This document shows, in pieces, positions 34,326-43,301 of a stretch of 64,000 bases of DNA. A model generated the notes under the pieces. The model was not told where the DNA came from, searched no databases, and saw only the letters and a list, made by a program, of their open reading frames with translations. Positions within the stretch are counted from its first letter, which is position 1; every line of letters starts with the position of its first letter. The stretch covers positions 20,127 through 84,126 of the forward strand of contig QZKI01000143.1 of the NCBI GenBank assembly GCA_003598055.1, written 5' to 3'. The translations under genes were made by a program, and so were the position numbers. The stretch is from Candidatus Abyssobacteria bacterium SURF_17. GTDB taxonomy: Bacteria; Abyssobacteria; SURF-5.

Positions 34326-34673
34326 ATGAAAGAAGCATCAAAACGGTTTCTCCTGCTAAGCAGTTTGCTTCTTTGCCTCGTCTTGGCTGCCATATTGGTC
34401 GCCATCGGCCTGCTGGCTCCTGTGCTGCAGGTAGTATTCGTTCCGTACCAGTTTTTCCTCACCGGCATCTGTGTGGGGGCGTTGCTGGCGGCAACGGCGG
34501 GGCTGATTGTGGAGCGAAACGGATGGACCAACTATCGGCTCTATTTTTGTACAGTCATGGTGAGTGTGTTTCTGCTCGTCGTCGCCAATCTTGTCATTTT
34601 CAGGGTGCTTGGCGGTGAGCAATTCATTCGGCGACTCATGAAAATCTTTTTGGTGGTTTTCAACCTGCGCTGA
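34326..34673 (+). CDS. Small hypothetical membrane protein
   Basis: From the ATG at 34326 the 115-residue protein contains three predicted membrane helices (FLLLSSLLLCLVLAAILVAI at about 7-26, then LTGICVGALLAATAGLIV and FCTVMVSVFLLVVANLVIF), with a basic N-terminus (KEASKRF). I cannot name a family. The nearby promoter and 69-base gap before the first TPR lipoprotein suggest co-transcription. Arg/Lys residues cluster at both ends of the chain, indicating cytoplasmic N-terminus. Confidence 0.65.
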   Translation: MKEASKRFLLLSSLLLCLVLAAILVAIGLLAPVLQVVFVPYQFFLTGICVGALLAATAGLIVERNGWTNYRLYFCTVMVSVFLLVVANLVIFRVLGGEQFIRRLMKIFLVVFNLR

Positions 34674-34742
34674 GGAGGCACGGCTGAGGGTAGTGGCCCG
34701 TGGCCTTGAAGATACGGGGTCAAGTCAACAAGGAGGAAACCA

Positions 34743-35639
34743 ATGGGGAATAACGTGCGCCGGACACTGGTTTTGATATTCGGAGTTTCGCTCGTGCTGT
34801 TAAGTGGATGTGGCGATGCGAACCTCAAGAAGGCCAGGCGCTTCCAGGAAGCAAAAGATTATGAACAGGCCATTCATTATTATAAGCTGGCTTTGGATAA
34901 GAACCCGGACAACCAGACCGCCCGCTACGGTTTGATTGAGTCGTATGCGTTGAGTGTGACGAGCTTGCCTCCGGAAGAAGTCACTCCGGAGAAGGTTGAA
35001 GAAGCGATGGAGGAGATGAAGCCCATTGCTCAGCCGCTCAAGGATGACGTTAACATCAGACGTTACATGTCCCTTATTTATCAGATGCTGGCGAAGAGAT
35101 ATGCCGAAGTCGGCCGCGATGATAAGGCGCTGGAAGCGTGGACCGAAGTCACGAAATTGGACCCCTCTTATTCGGAAGCGTATTTCAATCTGGGTATTGC
35201 GGTCGCGAAAACCGGGCGCGTGGAGGAGTCGCTACCTCACTTTCAAAAGGCTGTGGACCTGAACCCATATTTCATCAAGGGATACTATGCGATGGGCCGC
35301 GCGTTGCTATCGTTGAATCGGACTGACGAGGCAATAAAGCAATTTACAAGGGCACTGGAGCTTAATCCCGAAGACCCTATGATACGTCACGACCTGGGAT
35401 TGGCGTATTCCCAGGCTGGTGACAACAAGAAAGCGATTGAACAATATTTGAAAGCGCTCGAGGTGGAACCTCGTTTTTCGGTTGTCTACAAGAGCCTTGC
35501 CGAAGCCTACAAGGCAATCGGAGATACGAAAAAGGCACAGGAAGCCGAACAAAAATGGAACGAGTATGTCGAGGCGCTCAAGGAAGCTCAGAAGGGGCAG
35601 ATGAATGAGCCTCAATCAGGAGGCGACAGCTTAGATTGA
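34743..35639 (+). CDS. TPR-repeat lipoprotein
   Basis: The 298-residue protein has a lipoprotein signal with lipobox LLSGC at about residues 20-24, so it is membrane-anchored by lipid at Cys24. Tetratricopeptide repeats fill the rest: DYEQAIHYYKLALDKNPDN, EAYFNLGIAVAKTGRVEESL, YYAMGRALLSLNRTDEAI and HDLGLAYSQAGDNKKAIEQY. An acidic insert (PPEEVTPEKVEEAMEEMK) separates the first repeat from the others. TPR proteins are scaffolds for complexes; no partner is evident beyond the related TPR lipoprotein at 36127. GGAGG precedes the start. Confidence 0.85.
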   Translation: MGNNVRRTLVLIFGVSLVLLSGCGDANLKKARRFQEAKDYEQAIHYYKLALDKNPDNQTARYGLIESYALSVTSLPPEEVTPEKVEEAMEEMKPIAQPLKDDVNIRRYMSLIYQMLAKRYAEVGRDDKALEAWTEVTKLDPSYSEAYFNLGIAVAKTGRVEESLPHFQKAVDLNPYFIKGYYAMGRALLSLNRTDEAIKQFTRALELNPEDPMIRHDLGLAYSQAGDNKKAIEQYLKALEVEPRFSVVYKSLAEAYKAIGDTKKAQEAEQKWNEYVEALKEAQKGQMNEPQSGGDSLD

Positions 35640-35721
35640 TGGAGGGCTCGCGCAGCCGGCTGGAAAGCACAGCAAGAAATCTGAGCGGTCGCGCGCAGCG
35701 GCTGCAGGCATAGGTAGTTGT

Positions 35722-36081
35722 ATGAAGATCAAGTTGAACATGAAACAGATGCAGGAAGTCCGGAACAAGCTCAGGGAAACCGACCGGAAGGATTTCGACT
35801 TGACCGACATCTCCGAAGTGTTCCGGATGCTCAAGTATTGGGCGAAGAGCATCGGTGCGGGCGAGGAGAAGATCAAGTCGGTGACCGAGTTGGCCGACGG
35901 TTATCTCTGCAGAGTAAATGAGAAATTCCACGACACGATGAAAGCGTACCTGAAGCAGATTCGGGAACAGCGGTTCTCCGAGGGAATGAAGGAAAGGAAA
36001 GTACAAGGTGCCCTTGACAAGTATGACCGGCTGATCAGGGAAGCCGAGGAGAAAAAGACTCAGTTGGGTGAGAATGAATGA
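35722..36081 (+). CDS. Hypothetical helical protein between TPR genes
   Basis: This 119-residue protein has no recognised domain. It is highly charged and almost wholly helical, with heptad-like stretches (MKQMQEVRNKLRETDRKDF at the start and YDRLIREAEEKKTQLGEN at the end), and lacks Cys clusters or membrane helices. It sits between two TPR lipoproteins on the same strand, 82 and 45 bases from them, which suggests a shared transcript and perhaps a shared complex. A GTTG-rich weak ribosome site precedes the ATG; coding potential is supported by consistent codon use. Confidence 0.65.
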   Translation: MKIKLNMKQMQEVRNKLRETDRKDFDLTDISEVFRMLKYWAKSIGAGEEKIKSVTELADGYLCRVNEKFHDTMKAYLKQIREQRFSEGMKERKVQGALDKYDRLIREAEEKKTQLGENE

Positions 36082-36126
36082 CCATTTCATGGATGGGCTG
36101 TTTTAAACGAGGAAGGGAGTAAGACG

Positions 36127-37197
36127 ATGAAAGGTCTGCTATGCCGGATGGCATCACTTACAGTGCTTTTGGTGCTTATTGGCTGCGCCTCGAAGGAGCC
36201 CCCCGTTTTCAAGCTCATTGAGCTTTACCAGCAAAAGAAATTCGACGAGGTGATGACACTCGCCGAAAAAGCCATACAAAAAGACCCGAACGATACCCAA
36301 GCGCACAGGTTTCTCGTGAGAGCCGCGCATGAGAAGGGTGAATTGGAAAAGCATAAACAGAAATATCAGCAACTCATTCAGGAAAACCCCAACACTGCAG
36401 GCTACCATTTCGGGCTCGGATATGTTTACACCCACTTGGAGGACTTTGAGGCTGCCATAGCTGAATTGAACAAGGCAGTCGAACTGAAACCGGACGTCGG
36501 CTACGCTCACTATGTGCTCGGATGGATTCATCTGAATACGGAATATGACGGTGCGAATGTGGAAGAAGGGTTAGCCAATTGGAAGAAGGAAGAGGAACTT
36601 GACGCCAAGTCGCTTGGGGCACTCCAGGTCTACTATGACAGAGCGAATTACCATTTGCGAGTCGGCGATGGGGAGGCGGCTGAAAAGGACTATGAGAAAA
36701 TCACATATTACGCATTCGCCCCCAGCGACATAGCGTTCGCACGAAATGCGATTTCGCAGATACGGGCGCTGCGTGATGAACTGGCCAGATTGGAGGCGGA
36801 GGTTGAGCGCAACCCGAGTGAAGCCGACCCGCGGTTCAAATTAGGGGTGGCTCAGTACAAGAACGGCAAGGTGAAGGAGGCGATCGAAACGTGGCACAAG
36901 GCCACAGAACTCGCCCCGGACAATACTGAAATTCGAAACCAACTGGGGAAGGCTCTCATCGAAGATGGCCGGTATGCTGAGGCGGCCGAGCAGTTGAACA
37001 AAGTTATTGAGTTAGACCCGAAAATGGCGATTGCTTACTATAACCTTGCGACGGCAGAGGAGCTTCTGGGTAAGAACACGACGGCTGTGAAGTATTACAA
37101 GAAGTATCTCGAGCTGAATCCAATGGCGCCAAGAGGCGACGAGGTCAAACAGAAGATAGCTACGCTCGAGGCGCAGACCGCCGCACCCCAAGGATGA
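36127..37197 (+). CDS. TPR-repeat lipoprotein
   Basis: This 356-residue protein starts with a lipoprotein signal (LTVLLVLIGC, lipobox Cys at about 20), followed by about eight TPR-like repeats (FDEVMTLAEKAIQKDPNDTQ, LGYVYTHLEDFEAAIAELNK, FKLGVAQYKNGKVKEAIETW, YYNLATAEELLGKNTTAVKY). It is anchored in the membrane with the repeats on the periplasmic side. It resembles the lipoprotein at 34743 in architecture but not obviously in sequence, so a direct duplication is not evident. GAGGAAGGGAG precedes the ATG. It closes the putative operon. Confidence 0.85.
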   Translation: MKGLLCRMASLTVLLVLIGCASKEPPVFKLIELYQQKKFDEVMTLAEKAIQKDPNDTQAHRFLVRAAHEKGELEKHKQKYQQLIQENPNTAGYHFGLGYVYTHLEDFEAAIAELNKAVELKPDVGYAHYVLGWIHLNTEYDGANVEEGLANWKKEEELDAKSLGALQVYYDRANYHLRVGDGEAAEKDYEKITYYAFAPSDIAFARNAISQIRALRDELARLEAEVERNPSEADPRFKLGVAQYKNGKVKEAIETWHKATELAPDNTEIRNQLGKALIEDGRYAEAAEQLNKVIELDPKMAIAYYNLATAEELLGKNTTAVKYYKKYLELNPMAPRGDEVKQKIATLEAQTAAPQG

Positions 37198-37206
37198 CGG
37201 CGGAAA

Positions 37207-37527
37207 CTACAACAGATTTTTCATTTGGTTGTAATACGGCAGGAAAATAACGGCGACGAGGTAGTAGATCAGCCATATGATGATTCCGGTATAGATGACC
37301 GTGGCAAGCGAGACGAGGACCTTCTGTGTTGGGGAGAACCGCGGGCTCTTCCAGAGCAGAGGCAATCCAAAAATGGCCAGCACAAGGAATATCGTGAGGA
37401 GTACGAAGACGGGCTCATAGTACCACTCCGAAGTCCTTACGGCCGTGTCGGGCGGAAGCTCAAGACCGCAGTGATGGCAAAATCGCGCTTCCGAGACCAA
37501 TTTATGCTTGCATTTCGGGCACTGCAT
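37207..37527 (-). CDS. Small zinc-ribbon membrane protein
   Basis: From the ATG at 37527 (an upstream ATG at 37554 is possible) the 106-residue protein starts with a zinc ribbon (CPKCKHKL, then CHHCG), followed by two membrane helices (PVFVLLTIFLVLAIFGLPLL at about 41-60 and VIYTGIIIWLIYYLVAVIFL at about 76-95). Such zinc-ribbon membrane proteins are widespread and uncharacterised. It is convergent with the TPR gene, only nine bases between stops. Confidence 0.72.
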   Translation of the reverse strand: MQCPKCKHKLVSEARFCHHCGLELPPDTAVRTSEWYYEPVFVLLTIFLVLAIFGLPLLWKSPRFSPTQKVLVSLATVIYTGIIIWLIYYLVAVIFLPYYNQMKNLL

Positions 37528-37589
37528 CGGGCACGTTCTCCAGAACCACCCCATGGATCAATGGGATTTCCAGCAATCGTATCATTGTT

Positions 37590-37605
37590 CTTGACTTCAG
37601 TCAAG
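37590..37605. promoter_or_regulatory. Perfect inverted repeat before glycosyltransferase
   Basis: CTTGACT-tc-AGTCAAG is a perfect 7-bp palindrome 45 bases upstream of the glycosyltransferase start; it could be an operator or chance. Confidence 0.25.
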
Positions 37606-37649
37606 CGCGGCTCGGAAGCTCAAAGTTTGCGAAAGGCAGGGGTCAGCCG

Positions 37650-38372
37650 GTGTTGAAGGGTGGAGACAGGGCGGAGCCATCTCTTCGGGATGCAAAGCTT
37701 TCTGTTGTCGTGCCCGTCTACAATGAGATGAAAACCATCGAGACGATTCTTGAGCGCATTGAGCAAACCGGCCTGAACGTGGAAGTAGTCGTTGTGGATG
37801 ATTTCTCCACCGATGGGACCCGCGAGCTTCTCCAGAAGAAGTATGACGGCAAATTCAAGCTCTTATACCATGACCGGAATAAGGGGAAAGGGGCGGCACT
37901 AAGGACTGGCTTTGAACATATCAGTGGAGATATCGTAATCATACAAGACGCCGACCTGGAATACGACCCATCGGAATACGAAAAATTGATTGCGCCGATT
38001 ATACGGGGAGAGGCCGATGTTGTCTTCGGTTCCCGATTTCTCGGCGGCCCGCACCGCGTGCTCTTCTTCTGGCATTTTCTCGGCAACAAATTACTGACGC
38101 TTTTTTCGAACGTGCTCAACAACATCAATCTCTCCGATATGGAAACATGTTATAAGGCGTTCAGCGCACATATTCTTCGGGATATTAAGTTCCGCTCCAT
38201 GCGATTCGGCTTCGAGCCCGAGTTCACGGCAAAAATCGCTCGAAAGAGACTGCGCATTTATGAAGTGCCGATCTCATACTATGGCCGCACCTATGAAGAA
38301 GGCAAGAAGATAACGTGGAAGGACGGGATTGTCGCCGTCTATTGCATCGTTCGATACAGGTTCTTCGATTAA
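37650..38372 (+). CDS. Family 2 glycosyltransferase, DPM/polyprenyl-phosphate type
   Basis: The 240-residue protein starts with GTG at 37650, upstream of the ATG-free N-terminus. It has the GT-A nucleotide-binding motifs: LSVVVPVYNEMKTIETIL, VVVVDDFSTDGTRELL, and DADLEYDPSEYE as the metal-binding DxD, then GSRFLGGPHR and the acceptor region TCYKAFSAHILRDIKFRS. The lack of C-terminal membrane helices and the DPM1-like spacing suggest a dolichol- or undecaprenyl-phosphate sugar transferase. Next is a nucleosidase 50 bases away, perhaps unrelated in function. Confidence 0.9.
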   Translation: MLKGGDRAEPSLRDAKLSVVVPVYNEMKTIETILERIEQTGLNVEVVVVDDFSTDGTRELLQKKYDGKFKLLYHDRNKGKGAALRTGFEHISGDIVIIQDADLEYDPSEYEKLIAPIIRGEADVVFGSRFLGGPHRVLFFWHFLGNKLLTLFSNVLNNINLSDMETCYKAFSAHILRDIKFRSMRFGFEPEFTAKIARKRLRIYEVPISYYGRTYEEGKKITWKDGIVAVYCIVRYRFFD

Positions 38373-38421
38373 CCACCCCTATGCGTTGTCCTGAATGCGT
38401 CCGCTTGTTGGAGTGCGTCTT

Positions 38422-39159
38422 ATGTTCCAGCGCGTAGCGATAGTGGCTGCGATGGAGCGTGAGATATCCTTTCTGCGCAGAGCAATGGCGCCCCCTGACC
38501 GCTCGCGAGGAAAGTTGGCCGTCGGCTCGATGAAAGGCAAGGTTGTCCATGTGCTGCGAACGGGCGTTGGGCCGCTCAAGACGAGCCAACGACTGACGGA
38601 GTTGCTGACGCCAGCCTCTCCTGAGTGCGTCCTCTCTATCGGCTGTGCCGGCGCGTTGCGCTCTGACATCAATGTCGGTGATATTATTATTTCCGATAAG
38701 CTTGCCGATGACACGTTGAACGGACGCGCATATTATCCCTCGGTCGCTCTGCTTGAAACTGCGAAAGAGTGCTGCCGAAGCCTGAAGCTCCCATTCCATT
38801 CGGGGTGTACGGTATCGACATCAAGCGTCGCGGCCACCACCGAGCAGAAGAAGAGTCTGGCCGAAAAGTACGGCGCTGTCGCCGTTGACATGGAGAGCGC
38901 GCGGGTCGCCGCATGGGCTCAGGATAACGGGGTCAGCATGGTATCTATCCGCACGGTTTCTGACAGCGCAGTTGACCGACTTCCTCCGGAACTCGCGCTG
39001 ATTATTGACCGCAACGGAAGGCTGCAAGTGGGCAAGATTCTTGCGCTGTTTCTTGAGCAGCCGCGTTTAATGCCCGAACTTCTCCGTCTCACATGGAAAT
39101 TTGACCATAGCCTGAGGACGCTTCAGAAAGGTGTGATGGCGCTGCTCGCGAGCATTTGA
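38422..39159 (+). CDS. MTA/SAH-type nucleosidase or phosphorylase (PNP/UDP family)
   Basis: The 245-residue protein from the ATG at 38422 (an in-frame ATG at 38395 is an alternative) belongs to the PNP_UDP_1 family: RVAIVAAMEREISFLRRAM, the GVGPLK-type loop RTGVGPLKTSQRL, LSIGCAGALRSDINVGD, and the nucleoside-binding VDMESARVAAWAQDNGV followed by IRTVSDSA. These residues coordinate the ribose and base. Possible functions include 5'-methylthioadenosine/S-adenosylhomocysteine nucleosidase, futalosine hydrolase or a hopanoid-linked phosphorylase; sequence alone does not decide. Confidence 0.82.
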   Translation: MFQRVAIVAAMEREISFLRRAMAPPDRSRGKLAVGSMKGKVVHVLRTGVGPLKTSQRLTELLTPASPECVLSIGCAGALRSDINVGDIIISDKLADDTLNGRAYYPSVALLETAKECCRSLKLPFHSGCTVSTSSVAATTEQKKSLAEKYGAVAVDMESARVAAWAQDNGVSMVSIRTVSDSAVDRLPPELALIIDRNGRLQVGKILALFLEQPRLMPELLRLTWKFDHSLRTLQKGVMALLASI

Positions 39160-39279
39160 CGAAAGGCGAAAAGGCGACTGCAGTTCAGAGCTTCGGGAAT
39201 GAGGGTCCCTCGATGTTCTGAACCGTGTGAATCCAGAGGTTAGCCAACAGTTGCAAGGCCTTGTCGTGCAAGAATTTGT

Positions 39280-39308
39280 TTGACAAAATGGAGATGGTGA
39301 AGTATAAT
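39280..39308 (+). promoter_or_regulatory. Consensus sigma70 promoter
   Basis: TTGACA (39280-39285), 17 bases, and TATAAT (39303-39308): both boxes are perfect. It drives the lipoprotein gene at 39362. Confidence 0.85.
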
Positions 39309-39361
39309 TTATAAAGGGTTCGGCGCAGAGGGAGTACGGACCGAAAGGAAGAGAGTGCAAT

Positions 39362-39871
39362 ATGAGCAGAATGCTGATTGCCCTATGCATTGTTGTCCTC
39401 ATGATATCCGGTTGTGTGACTGCTCCGCCTGCTACGTCGGTGGGAAGCTCGGTGACGCCCAAAGTGATCGGTCCTGAGTCAGGCTATTCGGGTATGGGTA
39501 TGGCTGGCGCGCATGATTGGACTGACGACGACGCCCGGAGCGCCTTGTGGTTTCAAAGGAATCTTCCGGAAGGATGGGCCGGGGTCCCATTCTCAATCAT
39601 GAAACTCTTTAGCTATAACATTCATGATGATAGTGGGCAGTTTACGCTCATGCCGTTTGAGTGGGAGTATTATTTCGCAGATATCGACGACCCGTCCTTG
39701 CAGGTGCGGATGTTTACAGTTGAAGCTCGTGACCGCAATCGCGTGCGCCAGGAGCAAATACTGGAGAAACAAGCGGTTGAGGGAGCCGCTGCTGAAAAAG
39801 CAGTCACGGGAGATGTCTCTGTGCTCTCGGATGAGGCAGTGCAAGAGCAACTTCAGATAGTGTATCCGTAA
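39362..39871 (+). CDS. Hypothetical lipoprotein
   Basis: The 169-residue protein has a lipoprotein signal (MLIALCIVVLMISGC, lipobox ISGC at about residues 15-18). After a Pro/Ser/Gly-rich stretch the folded part contains WFQRNLPEGWAGVPFSIMKL and FTLMPFEWEYYFADIDDPSL, unfamiliar to me; the last 45 residues are helical and Ala/Glu-rich (EQILEKQAVEGAAAEKAVTG). It is a monocistronic unit between a consensus promoter and a strong terminator, which suggests substantial constitutive expression. AAGGAAGAG precedes the ATG. Confidence 0.8.
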   Translation: MSRMLIALCIVVLMISGCVTAPPATSVGSSVTPKVIGPESGYSGMGMAGAHDWTDDDARSALWFQRNLPEGWAGVPFSIMKLFSYNIHDDSGQFTLMPFEWEYYFADIDDPSLQVRMFTVEARDRNRVRQEQILEKQAVEGAAAEKAVTGDVSVLSDEAVQEQLQIVYP

Positions 39872-39894
39872 CGCGATAGTGCGTTAATATTCAG

Positions 39895-39927
39895 AGCGGG
39901 AAGAATGCTTACTTCCCGCTTTTTTTG
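39895..39927 (+). terminator. Rho-independent terminator
   Basis: A perfect 9-bp stem AGCGGGAAG/CTTCCCGCT with an 8-base loop is followed by seven T residues. It terminates the lipoprotein transcript. Confidence 0.9.
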
Positions 39928-40039
39928 TGGACGCAAGGGAATCGGCGCCTGTATAATCCTTGACGCATGCATCGGTCGCCTTGGACGACGGTAGAAGTAT
40001 TGCGTGTCGGGAGTGTGGTTTCCACAGGTGTGAATCGAA

Positions 40040-42805
40040 ATGTCGAAAATGTCCGAGGAAACAAGGCACAGTCTTATCGAACTCGGCACGGCATGTGTGA
40101 TTACCCTGGCTGTCTTCCTGCTTTCTTTCACTTCTCAGTATGAGCGGCTTGAACTCCTTTCCCTCGATGCCAGGTTTAACTTACGCCCGCTGATCAAGAC
40201 TAATCCGGACGTTGCCACCATCGATATTGATGACAGAGCGCTGAAAGAAGAAGGGAGGTGGCAGGATTGGACCCGCGACAAACATGCTGAAGTTATAGAT
40301 GTAATCCGTCGGGGACACGGGGCGCTTCTCGGGTTCGATGTTTACTTCTCGGAAGAGAGCGAAAAAGTGCTCCACCCTGAGGATGTTGCTCGGGTTCAAA
40401 CTATCGAGGAAATTGAGGCAGCTTTTCGCGATTATGACGGCGAACTCGCGGAGGCTGCTCGCAAAGCCGGCAGCGTTTTCTGGGGAGCAACTTTCATACT
40501 GAAGGAACAAAGTTCGAGCCCGGAGCGCGCACCTGATTCGACCTATACGGAGCTTGCGTGGAAGAGCCTCGAGGCCTTGATGAACGCCGGCTACTGTCTT
40601 TCCGCCGAGAAGTCGAAAGTGATTCAGATGATAGAGGCTACCGCCCCGCAGGCACTACCGATTCCCCGATTGGTTGAGACTGCGCGCGGAGTGGGATTCG
40701 CCCAGGTTCTGCTCGAGACTGACGGGGTTGTCAGAAAATATCCGACGTTCATCCGATGTGACGCCCCGTCACAGGCTGGAAGTGGAGAAACATGCCTGTT
40801 CCCGTCAATCGCGCTGGCCATGGCGTGCGATTACTTTCAAGTTCCCATCGAGAATATACGCATGAAAATGGGAGAGTATGTGGAGATCCCCAACGCCAGC
40901 ATGCCCGACGGCTCGAGAAAGAACGTGCGGATTCCCGTCAATGCCAGGGGCGAAATGATAATCAATTGGGCAGGCGACTATAAGGATGCATTTCGTCATT
41001 TCCCATACTCAAGTCTTCCTCGGCTGGCCGAACAACATACACTTGAAGAAATGAAAAGATTCCTCTCGGCGCAAGACTCGTCGATATTCCGCGAGCCCGG
41101 TCGGCTGCTCGCAACGGTTTATGAGGCCTTCCCCGATGAGCGGCAGTTCGCCACGTATGTAGCATATCTGTATGGCGCTCACTGGTATGAGACTCTCATC
41201 CAGGAGGGTGCTGTTGATAGTTTTGGCCCCGAACTTTTCGGTCAACTATTCGGTCTTTCCGAAACGGATGACCCGATTCTCTACGAAAGTCAGAAAGAGG
41301 TGTTCGAGAATGTTCGTCTCAATCACGCCATGCTCAGACTGTTCTCAGAAAAGCCGTCAGCGTCGCTCCTGGAAGCGGCGGTAATGCTTAACATTTCCGA
41401 GGAAGATGCAGAAGACTCATATGTAGTAGTCAAGGAGCTGCTTGTCAAGGGAGGACCGACTGCGAGCGATAGACCCCTGTTCTTCGCTTCGCCGATTGTG
41501 GTGGACGGCAAGACGATCTCCCTCGGCGACTTGAGCGGCGGCGTATTCTTCTACGGACTGACCGCGGCAGGCACGCATGACCTCAATCCAATGCCGTTCA
41601 GCCCGCGATATCCCATGGTGGGCGCCCTCGCAAATGTATTCAACACGATAGTGACCGAGCAATTCATCGTGAATCTGGAAGGGTATTGGCGTCTGCCTCT
41701 TTTCCTGGCGGTCGGCCTATTCGCCGGATACATCCTGTCATCGCGAACAACCATCCGCGGCTCGTTGTTCACCATTCTCTTCTTGATCGCTTATCTTCTT
41801 CTTGCTTACTGGCTCTTTGCCAGCCGGGGGGTATGGATCGATGTCGTGGGACCTGCCGGCATCATACTCGTCACTGATGCAGCGATAGTATGGTACAAGT
41901 TCAGTACCGCCGAGAAGAAAAGGAAATTCATCAAGAGCGCATTCGAGCACTACATGAATCCCAAGGTGGTTGACCAAATAGCGAAAAACCCCGAGATGCT
42001 CGGGCTCGGCGGGAAGGAAATGGTGCTTACCGCGTTCTTCTCGGATGTAGCAGGCTTCACGACGATATCTGAACAGCTCACTCCGCATGAGCTGGTGGAG
42101 CTTCTCAATGAATACCTTACGGCCATGACCGATATCGTCTTTAAGTACGATGGGCTGCTCGATAAGTATGAAGGAGACGCCATCATGGCAGTGTTCGGGG
42201 CGCCGATCCATTTCCCCGACCATGCGACTAAGGCATGCTATGCCTCGCTTGAAATGCAGGCTGAGCTGAAACGCCTGCGTGAAAAATGGAAATCGGAGAA
42301 TCGACCGGAGCTCAGGGCGCGGATCGGTCTCAACACCGGAGCGATGATCGTCGGCAACATGGGTTCGCGCACCCGCTTTGATTACACCGTGATGGGCGAT
42401 TCCGTCAACCTTGCGTCGCGGCTCGAGGGCGTGAACAAACAATATTCCACTGAAATCATGATTAGCGAGTTTACGCTCGAACACTGCAAATCGGATGTTG
42501 TGGTGCGTGAGGTGGACTTGATACGGGTGAAGGGCAAGACGGCGCCGGTAAGGATATATGAGGTTTTGGGGCGCGCGGACGACGGCCTGCCGGAAGAACT
42601 GAAAAAGGCAGTAGAATACTATATGCGCGGACTCGGGGCGTACCGGTCACAGCAATGGCAGGCGGGCATCGAGGAGTTCCGACGGGTTCTTGAGATGAGA
42701 CCGGATGACGGGCCGTCGCTCACGTATTTGAAGAGATGCAACGAGTACATTGCCGCGCCGCCTCCGGAAGACTGGGACGGCGTCTATGTGATGACGACGA
42801 AGTAA
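40040..42805 (+). CDS. CHASE2-domain adenylate/guanylate cyclase, class III
   Basis: The 921-residue protein has one N-terminal membrane helix (about 17-33), a large extracytoplasmic CHASE2-type sensor region (about 35-540: FNLRPLIKTNPDVATIDIDD, GALLGFDVYFSEES), then three membrane helices (about 550-635) typical of CHASE2 proteins. The cyclase domain (about 668-850) shows AFFSDVAGFTTISEQLTPHE with the first metal Asp, DKYEGDAIMAVFGAP with the second, and MGDSVNLASRLEG. The C-terminus has a short TPR-like repeat (GAYRSQQWQAGIEEFRRVL). It makes cyclic nucleotide, most likely cAMP, in response to an external signal. A CRP-type site lies at 17163. Confidence 0.93.
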   Translation: MSKMSEETRHSLIELGTACVITLAVFLLSFTSQYERLELLSLDARFNLRPLIKTNPDVATIDIDDRALKEEGRWQDWTRDKHAEVIDVIRRGHGALLGFDVYFSEESEKVLHPEDVARVQTIEEIEAAFRDYDGELAEAARKAGSVFWGATFILKEQSSSPERAPDSTYTELAWKSLEALMNAGYCLSAEKSKVIQMIEATAPQALPIPRLVETARGVGFAQVLLETDGVVRKYPTFIRCDAPSQAGSGETCLFPSIALAMACDYFQVPIENIRMKMGEYVEIPNASMPDGSRKNVRIPVNARGEMIINWAGDYKDAFRHFPYSSLPRLAEQHTLEEMKRFLSAQDSSIFREPGRLLATVYEAFPDERQFATYVAYLYGAHWYETLIQEGAVDSFGPELFGQLFGLSETDDPILYESQKEVFENVRLNHAMLRLFSEKPSASLLEAAVMLNISEEDAEDSYVVVKELLVKGGPTASDRPLFFASPIVVDGKTISLGDLSGGVFFYGLTAAGTHDLNPMPFSPRYPMVGALANVFNTIVTEQFIVNLEGYWRLPLFLAVGLFAGYILSSRTTIRGSLFTILFLIAYLLLAYWLFASRGVWIDVVGPAGIILVTDAAIVWYKFSTAEKKRKFIKSAFEHYMNPKVVDQIAKNPEMLGLGGKEMVLTAFFSDVAGFTTISEQLTPHELVELLNEYLTAMTDIVFKYDGLLDKYEGDAIMAVFGAPIHFPDHATKACYASLEMQAELKRLREKWKSENRPELRARIGLNTGAMIVGNMGSRTRFDYTVMGDSVNLASRLEGVNKQYSTEIMISEFTLEHCKSDVVVREVDLIRVKGKTAPVRIYEVLGRADDGLPEELKKAVEYYMRGLGAYRSQQWQAGIEEFRRVLEMRPDDGPSLTYLKRCNEYIAAPPPEDWDGVYVMTTK

Positions 42806-42829
42806 CATCTGAAAGATGCACCGAACGAC

Positions 42830-43279
42830 ATGAGAGCGGTTATCCAGAGAGTGAAGCGGGCAAGCGTCAGCGTGGGTGGCGGCATCGTTGCCGAAATAGG
42901 GAAAGGGTTGCTCGTGCTCGTTGGAGTCGGGAAGGAGGATGCTGAAGAGGATGCCCGCTACATCGCCGAGAAACTGTCATTTCTCCGAATCTTTGAGGAT
43001 TCTGAGGGCAAGATGAATCTGTCGGTCCGCGACGTCGGAGGTTCTGTTCTGGTCGTCTCGCAATTCACTCTGTTTGCAGACTGTCGAAAGGGCAGGCGTC
43101 CATCGTTCACTGATGCCGGCGAGCCCGAGCAAGCGCAGCAGTTGTACCAACGGGTGATTGATTTGCTCAACGAGTCAGGGCTGACTGCTTATGGAGGTAT
43201 CTTCCAGGCGTCAATGGACGTTGAACTTGTCAATGACGGGCCCGTAACCATTCTGCTTGATAGTAAGAAAGGGTTCTGA
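42830..43279 (+). CDS. dtd: D-aminoacyl-tRNA deacylase
   Basis: The 149-residue enzyme removes D-amino acids and glycine mischarged on tRNA. Its motifs are all present: start [15 protein letters not shown], the oxyanion region [18 protein letters not shown], and the chirality-checking GPVTILLD segment near the end. The length is typical. GAAAGATG-type sequence precedes the ATG, which follows the cyclase stop after 24 bases, so co-transcription is possible. The GH38 gene starts 22 bases after its stop. Confidence 0.95.
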   Translation: MRAVIQRVKRASVSVGGGIVAEIGKGLLVLVGVGKEDAEEDARYIAEKLSFLRIFEDSEGKMNLSVRDVGGSVLVVSQFTLFADCRKGRRPSFTDAGEPEQAQQLYQRVIDLLNESGLTAYGGIFQASMDVELVNDGPVTILLDSKKGF

Positions 43280-43301
43280 GCACAAAAGAAAGATTCATAC
43301 G

